A stretch of 64,000 nucleotides of DNA from CAZTHM01 sp041946825 (lineage in GTDB: Bacteria; Acidobacteriota; Terriglobia; UBA7540). The position numbers and the translations under genes were made by a program. Every line of letters starts with the position of its first letter. The stretch's first letter is position 1. Location of the stretch: the NCBI GenBank assembly GCA_041946825.1, contig JBHGBD010000015.1:39032-103031 (forward strand). The letters are read 5' to 3'. A model generated the notes under the pieces. The model was not told the origin of the DNA. It was given only the letters and a program-made list of their open reading frames with translations, and ran no database searches. Below are positions 27,255 through 34,789 of the stretch, one piece after another.

Positions 27255-27710
27255 TTACGACGCCCTCGACCCCTCATCGGCCCGCTTGGCACCCGACGAG
27301 GCGAGCAGCGAACTGAGCAGCACGTCGAGAGTCTCGAGGAGGCGCGTGTCGCTGCTCTGGATCAAGTAATTCGCCATGCGCAGCAATTGCAACTGCCGGG
27401 GAGAGTAGTGCTCGGTTCCTGGGAGCACGCCCCGGCGCGAGCGGTTCTTGAGCAGATCCATGATGCAGTTCCCCGACGAAGTGATGACGCATTGCGGGAG
27501 CGGCGCGGTCGGCGTGCCTTCGCGGAAGAGTTCGGCAAGCGGAATTCCCAGAGCGTCGGCGATCTTGCGCAGCGTGGTGGGCCGGGGATCGATCTTGCGG
27601 TTTTCGATGCGCGAGATGTAGGACCCCGCTAGCCCCGCGCGACGGCCGAGTTCCTCCTGGCTTATCCCTTTCTGATTCCGGGCCTGGATAATGCGCGAAT
27701 TGATGCTCAT
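27255..27710 (-). CDS. XRE-family transcriptional regulator
   Basis: The first 65 residues form a Cro/CI-type helix-turn-helix (ISQEELGRRAGLAGSYISRI, then KIDPRPTTLRKIADALGIPL). The remaining 85 residues are helical with no known domain (QLQLLRMANYLIQSS and following), probably for dimerisation or sensing. A GGAGG ribosome site precedes the ATG. A perfect 16-bp palindrome, TTAACATATATGTTAA, lies 34 bases upstream and is a good candidate operator for autoregulation. Just beyond it starts the promoter of an unassigned structured RNA candidate on the other strand, which this regulator might control. Confidence 0.88.
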   Translation of the reverse strand: MSINSRIIQARNQKGISQEELGRRAGLAGSYISRIENRKIDPRPTTLRKIADALGIPLAELFREGTPTAPLPQCVITSSGNCIMDLLKNRSRRGVLPGTEHYSPRQLQLLRMANYLIQSSDTRLLETLDVLLSSLLASSGAKRADEGSRAS

Positions 27711-27743
27711 GGGGCCTCCGAGCTCTACATTTCGGGAGAAAAC

Positions 27744-27759
27744 TTAACATATATGTTAA
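27744..27759. promoter_or_regulatory. Perfect 16-bp palindromic operator candidate
   Basis: TTAACATATATGTTAA is an exact palindrome between the XRE gene start (27710) and the promoter of the structured RNA candidate (27786). Its position suits repression of the XRE gene and possibly of the divergent transcript. Confidence 0.6.
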
Positions 27760-27785
27760 AAAAAGTCGAGCGCGACCCAAACTCC

Positions 27786-27813
27786 TTGACATTTCTGATA
27801 AGAAGCCTAGAGT
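27786..27813 (+). promoter_or_regulatory. Sigma-70 promoter of the unassigned RNA
   Basis: TTGACA and TAGAGT are separated by 16 bases and lie immediately upstream of the RNA candidate that begins near 27817-27820. No ribosome binding site or coding frame follows. Confidence 0.6.
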
Positions 27814-27816
27814 GAA

Positions 27817-28213
27817 AGCGGTGTCAGTGGTCTAAGGGGCCGCAAGGAGGGATTTAGGGAATCCTGCTGGTCTGGCCGTCAGATCGTGGGCAGCCGCGTT
27901 CGCGGGGCGAGGGAAAAGCATGCGTTGCCCCGGCGTGCCAGGAAAATGATGCGGGACACAGGGAGTCGGCCCGCGTAAGCACCAGACGCGAACTGACACC
28001 GCTCCCGGCGAGGTGATGATCCCGGCGCCTGGCAGCAGGATTCCTGGAATTCAGTTTCGGTAGAAAGGGCGGCAGGGGGTCCGCCCGCGGGAGGCTCGGC
28101 CCATCGGCCGCCACAGCAGCAGTTCTACCAACAAGCCCACCGACCCGTCCGGGACCTATTACACACCCCAATCCTGCCTCATAAGCCCTGAGCCGGACGG
28201 GTCTGCCCTTTTT
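27817..28213 (+). ncRNA. Candidate structured non-coding RNA, unassigned
   Basis: About 400 bases without a credible coding frame contain three nested or adjacent long-range helices. AGCGGTGTCAGT (27817-27828) pairs perfectly with ACTGACACCGCT (27992-28003), 12 bp. GGTAGAA (28059-28065) pairs with TTCTACC (28133-28139) around an inner GGGCGG/CCGCCC hairpin. GACCCGTCCGG (28142-28152) pairs with CCGGACGGGTC (28193-28203), followed by a T5 run. A consensus-like promoter sits at the 5' end. Conserved signatures of RNase P RNA, tmRNA and SRP RNA were looked for and not found. The first domain alone has about the size of 6S RNA, but its inner fold is branched. Confidence 0.5.
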
Positions 28214-28243
28214 CCGAATTGAGTCAGTAAGTCATTAAGCCAT

Positions 28244-28316
28244 TGGGCGATTTGGTGATCTGGCGATTTAGCGATTGCGTCAAATCACGGAATCGCTAAA
28301 TCGCAAAATCGCCAAA
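28244..28316. repeat. GCGATTTA-type inverted repeat array (copy 1)
   Basis: Units GGCGATTTGGTGATCTGGCG and GCGATTTAGCGATT on the left are mirrored by AATCGCTAAATCGC on the right (28291-28304), giving a perfect 14-bp stem with a 14-base loop. Two further copies lie at 29701-29766 and 55478-55632. Confidence 0.75.
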
Positions 28317-28392
28317 GGACGAAAACCTCTTCCCCCTTAATGCAGAGCGAAACCTTCCCTTAATCGGCCATGCTAGAATCCGGCGCGATTGC

Positions 28393-29703
28393 ATGGACCC
28401 CGAGACTTCCGCCATTCCCGTTGCCGAGCGCCCCTCCGAAAAGCGTGAGCCGCTGCACCTGCGTTACTTTGGTTTGCTGCGCAGCAACCGCGACTTCCGC
28501 CGCCTCTGGATGGCGCAGATTATCAGCGAACTGGGCGATTGGTTCTACAGCCTGGCGATTTACGACCTCCTACTCAAGCTGACCGGCAGCGGCCAGGCGG
28601 TGAGCTATGCGATCATCCTGCAACTGCTCCCCTGGTCCTTCATGACGCCGCTGGCGGGTTTTCTTGCCGATCGCTTTCCCCGCCGCCAATTGATGATCGT
28701 GGCCGACATCGTACGCGGATTCGTGGTCTTGGGTCTGCTCACGGTTCGCGAGCCGTCGGACGTCTGGATCGTCTACTTGCTGCTGGTGATCGAGGTGGTC
28801 TTCGCCTCCGTCTTCGAGCCGGCGCGCAACGCCCTATTGCCCAATCTGACCTCACCGGCGGAAATCCTCCCCGCCAACGCGCTTTCTTCCGCCACGTGGT
28901 CGTTCGCGCTGACGATGGGCGGCGCGCTGGGCGGCGCCGTAACCGCACTGCTCGGCCGGAACGTGGCGTTTGTCGTAAACTCGCTATCATTCTTTGCCTC
29001 GGCGCTCTTGATTTTAAGGATTCGTGTGAAGGAGTCACACGTCACAATTTCCGGCGACCGTTCTGCATCGCCCGCGAGTTCGGGTTTGGCCAGTCTGCGC
29101 GAGGGGCTGACCTACTTCCGCCAGAACCCCAAAATCACCGTGCTCGTTTCGGCGAAGGCGGGTCTGGGGATTGTGGGTGGCGCGATGTTACTCTTGACCG
29201 TCTTCGGCGAGCGAATCTTTCCGGTTGCCGGCGAGGGCGCGCTGGCGATGGGCCTGCTCTATGCCGCGCGCGGCGCAGGGGCGGGCGTCGGGCCGATTCT
29301 CGGTGACCACCTGACAGGCGGGATCGAACACCGCATGTGGAGAAGCATCGGCCTGAGCTTCTTCGTCATGGGCGCGGCGTATATCACCTTCAGCCACGCG
29401 CCGAGTCTGGCGGTCGCAATGCTCTGTGTGTTTTGCGCGCACATGGGCGGCAGCAACAACTGGGTCGTTTCGACCGCCCTGCTGCAAATTCACACCGGAG
29501 ACCGCTTCCGCGGACGCGTCTTCGCCGTCGATTATGGGGCTAATATGCTGATGTCGGCGGTCTCGACCTACGTCCTGGGGGTCGGCCTGGACATTTGGGG
29601 ACTCAGCGCGCGGCAACTGGCAATGGGGCTGGGTCTCGTCCTGCTGCTTCCCGGACTGCTCTGGTTGCCGGCGCAAGCCAGATGGGGGAGGAGGATCGGG
29701 TGA
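28393..29703 (+). CDS. MFS exporter (EntS/MFS_3-like)
   Basis: The 436-residue protein has a cytosolic N-terminus of about 30 residues, then about 12 hydrophobic segments in two halves. The loop GFLADRFPRRQLMIVADIVRG is split here: FLADRFPRRQLM matches the conserved A-loop after TM2 of major facilitator proteins, and VFEPARNALLPNL matches the MFS_3 subfamily that includes enterobactin exporters. The substrate is unknown and no biosynthetic cluster is adjacent. The TGA stop lies within the first unit of a GCGATTTA-type repeat array. Confidence 0.85.
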   Translation: MDPETSAIPVAERPSEKREPLHLRYFGLLRSNRDFRRLWMAQIISELGDWFYSLAIYDLLLKLTGSGQAVSYAIILQLLPWSFMTPLAGFLADRFPRRQLMIVADIVRGFVVLGLLTVREPSDVWIVYLLLVIEVVFASVFEPARNALLPNLTSPAEILPANALSSATWSFALTMGGALGGAVTALLGRNVAFVVNSLSFFASALLILRIRVKESHVTISGDRSASPASSGLASLREGLTYFRQNPKITVLVSAKAGLGIVGGAMLLLTVFGERIFPVAGEGALAMGLLYAARGAGAGVGPILGDHLTGGIEHRMWRSIGLSFFVMGAAYITFSHAPSLAVAMLCVFCAHMGGSNNWVVSTALLQIHTGDRFRGRVFAVDYGANMLMSAVSTYVLGVGLDIWGLSARQLAMGLGLVLLLPGLLWLPAQARWGRRIG

Positions 29704-29766
29704 TTTGGCGATTCAGCGATTTGAAGAAATCACCAGATGGCTAAATCACACAATCGCTAAATCGAT
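29701..29766. repeat. GCGATTTA-type inverted repeat array (copy 2)
   Basis: Forward units (TGATTTGGCGATTCAGCGATTTG) are split as TGATTTGGCGATT and CAGCGATTTG, starting at the stop of the MFS gene. Reverse units (CTAAATCACACAATCGC, TAAATCG) end just before the start of the Mut7-C gene. The two halves can pair. Confidence 0.75.
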
Positions 29767-29768
29767 CG

Positions 29769-30230
29769 ATGGTTGTCAGATTCGCCGCCGACAGGATGCT
29801 GGGCCGCCTGGCGAGGATGCTGCGCTTGCTCGGCTACGACACGGAGTATTCGCCGGAGATGACAAGCGCGCGACTGGGGGAGATTGCCGCGCATGGAGAG
29901 CGGGTAGTCCTGACGCGCGTCCAGGCAGAGAAGCGCTTCCCGGATACTTCAAACGTCGTCAGCGTGAAGAGCGAACTCGCTCCCGAGCAGCTTCGCGAGG
30001 TCGTCGAGCGCTTCAGGCTGGACACCCGCTCGGGCCTGTGGACGCGCTGCACGCTGTGCAATGGCACGATCGAGAAAGCCGAGAAGGCCACCATAGAAGG
30101 TCTCGTGCCGACGAAGGTCTTCGAGGTTTACTCCCAGTTCTTCCGTTGCCGGAACTGCGGCCACATCTATTGGCAAGGCTCGCACGTCGAGCGCGTGCTG
30201 AAGAACCTTGCTGCCCTGCTCGGCCAGTAG
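29769..30230 (+). CDS. Mut7-C domain protein (PIN-like, zinc ribbon)
   Basis: The 153-residue protein matches the Mut7-C family: a PIN-like N-terminus with FAADRMLGRLARMLRLLGYD and the acidic FPDTSNVV region, followed by a zinc ribbon with RCTLCNG and RCRNCGHIYW (two CxxC pairs). The fold suggests RNA binding or ribonuclease activity, but no cellular role is established for bacterial members. It stands alone between an MFS exporter and sat, and its stop codon is the first triplet of a GGCGAG/CTCGCC hairpin. Confidence 0.88.
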   Translation: MVVRFAADRMLGRLARMLRLLGYDTEYSPEMTSARLGEIAAHGERVVLTRVQAEKRFPDTSNVVSVKSELAPEQLREVVERFRLDTRSGLWTRCTLCNGTIEKAEKATIEGLVPTKVFEVYSQFFRCRNCGHIYWQGSHVERVLKNLAALLGQ

Positions 30231-30300
30231 CGGCGAGTTTACCTCGCCACTGAAATACCTTGCCGCCATGCTGGGGCAGTGGCGGCGTAAAGCCACCTCT
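30231..30300. repeat. Hairpins directly after a stop codon
   Basis: GGCGAG and CTCGCC form a 6-bp stem with a TTTAC loop one base after the Mut7-C stop codon. A related segment, GTGGCGGCGTAAAGCCACC, follows about 40 bases later. There is no T-run, so this is not a classical terminator. Confidence 0.5.
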
Positions 30301-30316
30301 ACATGGCGCTGAGAAA

Positions 30317-30346
30317 TTGGACAAAATGCATGACGCGTGCTAAATT
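30317..30346 (+). promoter_or_regulatory. Probable sigma-70 promoter of sat-gmhA
   Basis: TTGGAC and TAAATT are separated by 18 bases and lie about 75 bases upstream of the sat start codon. Confidence 0.5.
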
Positions 30347-30420
30347 GGCATATTTCATCGGGGTGATCTTGGGGCAACAGGGGAACATCGCATCGAGAGG
30401 AAGGAGCGGCAAATAGCAGG

Positions 30421-31584
30421 ATGAATAAAGCTCACGGCGGAAAACTGATCAATCGTCTGGTAACTGGCGAGCGGGCCGCGCACCTCGCCGCCGAGGCTCG
30501 TTCCCTGCCCTCCGTGCGCCTGAGTCCCTTCGAGCTCTCGGACCTGGAGATGCTGGCGATTGGCGGTTTCAGCCCGCTGGAGGGCTTTCTGACGCGCCCC
30601 GACTACGAGTCGGTCCTGCGTGAAATGCGGCTGGAAAATGGCCTGCCCTGGACCTTGCCCATCACCCTGGCGATTACTTCGGAAGAAGCCGCGCGATTTC
30701 GCGGCGAGACCCGGGTGGCGCTGGCCGACGGCGATGGCGAACCCCTGGGAGTTTTGATTGTCGAGGATCTGTTTGCCTGGGACCGCGAGGCGGAAGCGCG
30801 CGCGGTCTTTCGCACGACGGAGACCAAACACCCCGGCGTGGCTTATATCCGCTCGCGTGGCGAGTTTCTGCTGGGTGGCGCCGTCGAAGTCTTCCGTCGT
30901 CCGGGGGCCGGTGACTTCGCAAAATACCGCCTCGACCCGGCGGATACGCGGCGGATTTTTGCGGAGCGCGGCTGGCGCACCGTGGTGGGTTTCCAGACGC
31001 GCAACCCTGTCCACCGCGCGCACGAATATATTCAGAAGACGGCGCTGGAAATCGTGGACGGGCTGCTGCTCCATCCCATTGCCGGCGAAACCAAGTCCGA
31101 CGACATCAGCCTCGAAGTGCGCTTGCGCTGCTATGAAGTCTTGCTCGAAAACTACTATCCCAGGGACCGCGTCTTGCTGGCGCTTAACCCCGCATCGATG
31201 CGCTATGCGGGGCCGCGCGAAGCGATCTTTCACGCGCTGGTGCGCAAGAATTTCGGATGCACGCATTTCATCGTGGGGCGCGACCACGCGGGCGTGGGCA
31301 ACTACTACGGCCCCTACGATTCGCAGAAGATCTTCGACGAATTCCGGCCCGATGAGTTGGGCATCACCCCGCTCTTTTTTGAGAACACTTTCTACTGCCG
31401 CAAATGCGAAGGCATGGCTTCCCCCAAGACTTGCGGCCACGGCGCCGATGCCCGCGTCATCTTGAGCGGCACGCAGGTCAGGACCACCCTGCGCGAGGGC
31501 GGGCAACTTCCCCGCGAATTCAGCCGCCCGGAAGTGGCGGCGGTTCTGCACCAGGCCGAATTGGCGTCGAGCGGCGGCAGATAA
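30421..31584 (+). CDS. sat: Sulfate adenylyltransferase (ATP sulfurylase)
   Basis: The 387-residue protein is a full-length single-domain ATP sulfurylase, forming adenosine 5'-phosphosulfate and pyrophosphate from ATP and sulfate. The active-site motifs are present: GFQTRNPVHRAHE near residue 195 and IVGRDHAGVGNYYGPYD near residue 285. A CRKC plus CGHG zinc-like group follows near residue 325. There is no APS-kinase domain, and no APS kinase or reductase gene is visible. The next gene, a phosphoheptose isomerase, follows by 11 bases. Confidence 0.96.
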   Translation: MNKAHGGKLINRLVTGERAAHLAAEARSLPSVRLSPFELSDLEMLAIGGFSPLEGFLTRPDYESVLREMRLENGLPWTLPITLAITSEEAARFRGETRVALADGDGEPLGVLIVEDLFAWDREAEARAVFRTTETKHPGVAYIRSRGEFLLGGAVEVFRRPGAGDFAKYRLDPADTRRIFAERGWRTVVGFQTRNPVHRAHEYIQKTALEIVDGLLLHPIAGETKSDDISLEVRLRCYEVLLENYYPRDRVLLALNPASMRYAGPREAIFHALVRKNFGCTHFIVGRDHAGVGNYYGPYDSQKIFDEFRPDELGITPLFFENTFYCRKCEGMASPKTCGHGADARVILSGTQVRTTLREGGQLPREFSRPEVAAVLHQAELASSGGR

Positions 31585-31595
31585 GGAGACGCATC

Positions 31596-32204
31596 GTGGC
31601 GGGACCGGCGTTTGAATACGCTCGATATCTCGCTGAACATCGCAGCGTACTCGAAGGTCTGCCTCTCGAAGCCGCCCGGCGCGCCGTGGATATCCTCGAA
31701 GCGGCTTACCACACCGACCATACCGTTTTTCTCTTCGGCAACGGCGGCAGCGCGGCGCTCGCGTCGCACTTGGCCACCGATCTCGGCAAGGGAACGCATT
31801 CGCCCGGCCCGGAATCATTGAAAAACGTTAAGCGGCTCAAGGTGATGTCGCTCGCCGACAACACCCCCATGCTGACGGCATGGGGAAATGACACGAGCTA
31901 CGAAAACGTTTTCGCGGGACAGATGGAGAACTTCATCCAGCGGGGCGACGTGGCGTTCGGCATCAGCGGCAGCGGCAACTCGGCGAACATCTTGCGCGCG
32001 CTGGAGCTGGCGCGTCGCGTCGGCGCCACAACCATCGGCCTTGCCGGGTGTGGCGGCGGCAGGATGAAAGACCTGCTCGATTGCGCCATCATCGTTCCCT
32101 CCGACCACATGCAACACGCCGAGGACGCGCATCTGATCCTCGCCCACCTCATTTTCCTCGACCTCAAAGCCCGCATCGAAAGAACAGTAACAAGTGGCAA
32201 GTGA
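31596..32204 (+). CDS. gmhA: Phosphoheptose isomerase (SIS domain)
   Basis: I start at GTG 31596, preceded by AAGGAGA and 11 bases after sat. The 202-residue protein is a single SIS domain with the family signature VFLFGNGGSAALASHLATDL and later GISGSGNSANILRAL and AGCGGGRMKDL. This fits GmhA, which converts sedoheptulose 7-phosphate to D-glycero-D-manno-heptose 7-phosphate for lipopolysaccharide or S-layer heptose. The pairing with sat is unusual. The last codons (VTSGK, stop) come from an AAGTGGCAAGTGA-type repeat. Confidence 0.9.
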   Translation: MAGPAFEYARYLAEHRSVLEGLPLEAARRAVDILEAAYHTDHTVFLFGNGGSAALASHLATDLGKGTHSPGPESLKNVKRLKVMSLADNTPMLTAWGNDTSYENVFAGQMENFIQRGDVAFGISGSGNSANILRALELARRVGATTIGLAGCGGGRMKDLLDCAIIVPSDHMQHAEDAHLILAHLIFLDLKARIERTVTSGK

Positions 32205-32218
32205 CGAGTGGCAAGTTC
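32189..32218. repeat. AGTGGCAAGTGA-type repeat at a gene 3' end (copy 1)
   Basis: Two or more units of (A/G)AGTGGCAAGT-(GA) occur here; the first unit encodes the gmhA C-terminus TSGK and its TGA. A second array with the same effect ends the TIM-barrel gene at 50333. Confidence 0.75.
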
Positions 32219-32329
32219 CCGCAGGACGACATAAGCTTCCGGATTCCCTATCGGGATTGTCCGGTGTATACTTCATTCAACGGGGCTAGGCGACAACGTA
32301 ATAACGCAGGATGCGCCGGAGGTGAGCAG

Positions 32330-33298
32330 GTGAAGGCGATTCTTACGCTCCTGGCTATTTTGGGCGTCGTGGCTTGGTGCCCTGCCGAGGACATCCGTGT
32401 TCGCGAGGAAGCTGTCCGTTTACTGGAGCGCGCTAACGCCGTCAGCCTGGTGGCAAACCCTCCCAACTTGGAACGCACGGTGTCGTTCCGCGTTTTGGAT
32501 TCGGCATCCGGAGCGCAAGAAGGAACTTTCACTCGAGTCGTCATTCAGGGCACTGGGCGGCGGGAAGAAATAACCTTCGGAAGCTATCACGTCATTGACG
32601 TCTGGACGCGAGGTCGGCTCGCCACCCGTCGGACGAGTGAAGTGGCTCCAGCGGCAATCCATGACGTGATGCACCTGACCCCCATCTATCTCGTCCGGTT
32701 CGACCGCGAAGACGTGATCCAGGGCATTACCGATAGGCAGGAGGGCGGGCGGAAGTTGCGCTGCATCCAGTTCGACACCGTGGCGGGACAAAAGAGCAGC
32801 AACAACGAACTTTGCATGGACACGGCAAATGGAACCTTGGTCACGGAGAAACTGGGCGAGGATTACATCGAGAACAGCGACTTCTTCTCCTTCGCGGGAG
32901 CGCTTATCCCGGCTCGTATCAGCTATTCGTATGCGGGTATTCCCAAGGTGGAAATATCTCAGACAATGACTGTCTTGACAGAAGTCACTCCTAACGTCCT
33001 GGCCGCGCCGCCCAACGCCGAGATTCGCCAGCGCTGCACCACCTTTCGCCGGGCCTTCGGAGTAACGATGCCGCAGCCCAAGCCCGGCAACGGCGGGGCC
33101 GACTACGACATCGTGGTGCGCGGCCTGATCGGCGAGGACGGCCGCGTAGTGGACGCCGTGGTGCAGAGCTACGACCGGCCCGACTTGAATGGCGAAGCCC
33201 TTGGCTTGATTCAACAGTGGGTCTTCACACCAGCCATGTGCGATGGCCGCCCCAACGCCACCGAGGCCAGCTTCACTCTCCACTTCCAGGCACGGTGA
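32330..33298 (+). CDS. Exported protein with TonB_C-like domain
   Basis: I start at GTG 32330 with CGGAGG seven bases upstream, giving a signal peptide (KAILTLLAILGVVAWCPAED). The 322-residue product has an uncharacterised beta-rich region (LERTVSFRVLDSASG through AGIPKVEISQTM) and a C-terminal part (YDIVVRGLIGEDGRVVDAVV then LNGEALGLIQQWVFTPAMCD) matching a TonB C-terminal-like energy-transducer domain. There is no N-terminal anchor or proline-rich spacer, so it is not a classical TonB. Such soluble forms are common in Acidobacteriota; role unknown. Confidence 0.7.
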   Translation: MKAILTLLAILGVVAWCPAEDIRVREEAVRLLERANAVSLVANPPNLERTVSFRVLDSASGAQEGTFTRVVIQGTGRREEITFGSYHVIDVWTRGRLATRRTSEVAPAAIHDVMHLTPIYLVRFDREDVIQGITDRQEGGRKLRCIQFDTVAGQKSSNNELCMDTANGTLVTEKLGEDYIENSDFFSFAGALIPARISYSYAGIPKVEISQTMTVLTEVTPNVLAAPPNAEIRQRCTTFRRAFGVTMPQPKPGNGGADYDIVVRGLIGEDGRVVDAVVQSYDRPDLNGEALGLIQQWVFTPAMCDGRPNATEASFTLHFQAR

Positions 33299-33466
33299 CG
33301 GAGTCCTCAGCGAGCGCCCCCCTTTCATTCGCCCAGTTCCCAAGTCCGAGCCGCGACACCCGCAATCGCACGGCAACGCCGAAGCTGGGCATTCCAGTGT
33401 CGCCAGCAGTAAGAGAGCTGTTTCATGCTAGACTCTGGCGACGCAAGCCGACCGATAGGAGGAGTC

Positions 33467-33667
33467 ATGAGCAGAGAAGCCGCCGCCGCAACCCTGACCC
33501 GGATCTACTACGACAAGGTCAACGTCCAGGTGACCCGTCGCAAGCCGACCGATAAAATCGGTGTCGAGGCCGTGGAAGAAATCAGCGAAGTCTACGCCGT
33601 ATTCCTGGCGCGCCTGGGCGGCACGCCGCCACCCGGAGACACTCCGGCCGTCGCTCCCAAGGCGTAG
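33467..33667 (+). CDS. Small hypothetical protein
   Basis: The ATG at 33467 has a strong AGGAGG site five bases upstream. The 66-residue product (MSREAAAATLTRIYYDK..) has a helical centre (VEAVEEISEVYAVFLARLG) and a proline/alanine-rich tail, with no recognisable family. The ribosome site and an extended -10-like TGCTAGACT about 35 bases upstream support it as a real gene. It precedes galE by 51 bases. Confidence 0.55.
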   Translation: MSREAAAATLTRIYYDKVNVQVTRRKPTDKIGVEAVEEISEVYAVFLARLGGTPPPGDTPAVAPKA

Positions 33668-33717
33668 GCCGCACGAATCCGCTGCCCTGGGCGGTTACCA
33701 TCCAAGAGTTTCAGGAT

Positions 33718-34689
33718 ATGCGTGTCTTAGTGACAGGCGGGGCGGGCTACATCGGCAGCCACACGGCGAAGGCGCTGGCGAAGGCCGGGCACGAAGTCGT
33801 CGTGCTCGACAATCTCTCCAGCGGCCACCGCTGGGCGGTAAAGTGGGGACCGTGCGTCGAAGGCGACTTGGCGGACGCGGCCGTGTTAAGAACCGCGTTG
33901 AAAGCTTACGGCATCGACGCGGTTATGCACTTCGCTGCCAGCATTCAGGTAGGCGAGTCGGTCCGCGACCCGAAGAAGTATTTCTGGAACAACGTCGTCA
34001 ATACTCTCCGCCTGCTCGATGCAATGCTCGAAGCGGGCGTTGCGCACATCGTCTTTTCGTCCTCGGCGGCGGTTTACGGAAAACCCGAAAAAGTCCCTAT
34101 CCCGGAAGAGCATCCCACCCGCCCGGTCAATCCTTACGGCGACACCAAACTGATGATGGAGCGCGCGCTCGAACATTACGGCGCGGCGTACGGCTTGCGC
34201 TGGGCGGCGTTGCGTTACTTCAACGCCGCGGGCGCCGACGCCGAGGGCGAACTCGGCGAAGAACATGAGCCTGAAACCCACCTGATTCCGCTGGTCATCA
34301 AGGCGGCGCTGGGGAAGCGACCGTTTGTGGAGGTATTTGGGACCGATTACGCAACCCCGGATGGCACGGCGATCCGCGATTACATCCACATCAGCGACCT
34401 CGCGGACGCTCATGTAAAGGCGCTCCAGTATCTGGCGCGCGGCGGCGAGAGCATAGCGCTCAACCTCGGCACAGGAAGAGGCCACTCGGTGCGCGAGGTC
34501 ATCGCCGCCGTGGCAAGGCTCGCCAACGGGCAAGTGCCCACGCGCGATGCCCCGCGCCGGCCGGGAGACCCGCCGGTGCTCGTCGCCGACCCATCACGGG
34601 CGATGAGTGTTCTTGATTGGAAACCACAATGCCCCGGATTAGATCGAATCGTGGAGAGCGCGTGGCGATGGCACGGCCGACAAGATTGA
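33718..34689 (+). CDS. galE: UDP-glucose 4-epimerase
   Basis: The 323-residue protein is a short-chain-dehydrogenase-type epimerase with the NAD motif TGGAGYIGSH at the N-terminus, FSSSAAVYG near residue 123, the catalytic pair YGDTK (Y-x3-K) and RYFNAAGADAEGELGEEH typical of GalE. It interconverts UDP-glucose and UDP-galactose for cell-surface sugars. Its stop codon TGA is the start of the AATTGA-type repeat that separates it from the convergent glmS, which supplies UDP-GlcNAc precursor. Confidence 0.93.
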   Translation: MRVLVTGGAGYIGSHTAKALAKAGHEVVVLDNLSSGHRWAVKWGPCVEGDLADAAVLRTALKAYGIDAVMHFAASIQVGESVRDPKKYFWNNVVNTLRLLDAMLEAGVAHIVFSSSAAVYGKPEKVPIPEEHPTRPVNPYGDTKLMMERALEHYGAAYGLRWAALRYFNAAGADAEGELGEEHEPETHLIPLVIKAALGKRPFVEVFGTDYATPDGTAIRDYIHISDLADAHVKALQYLARGGESIALNLGTGRGHSVREVIAAVARLANGQVPTRDAPRRPGDPPVLVADPSRAMSVLDWKPQCPGLDRIVESAWRWHGRQD

Positions 34690-34789
34690 AAATTGACAAT
34701 TGAAAATTGAGAATTGAAGGAAACTGCCGCCACCGCGCGGCCGCGTTAGCCTGCCCTGCAATTTTCAATTATCAATTTTCAATTTTCAA
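34690..34789. repeat. AATTGA-type bipartite inverted repeat between galE and glmS (copy 2)
   Basis: Forward units (AATTGACAATTGAAAATTGA) follow the galE stop codon, then a GC-rich middle, then reverse units (TTATCAATTTTCAATTTTCA) up to the glmS stop codon. The architecture is identical to copy 1 between the transporter and Fur-family genes. Confidence 0.8.

Noticed and set aside
27854..28171. A 105-residue minus-strand frame within the structured RNA candidate
   Set aside because: It is antisense to the promoter, lies across the paired helices and has arginine/proline-rich composition typical of chance frames in GC-rich DNA.
27817..28213. Assignment as RNase P RNA, tmRNA, SRP RNA or 6S RNA
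   Set aside because: The conserved motifs of the first three are absent. 6S RNA fits only the size of the first domain, whose interior is branched instead of a single long hairpin with a central bubble.
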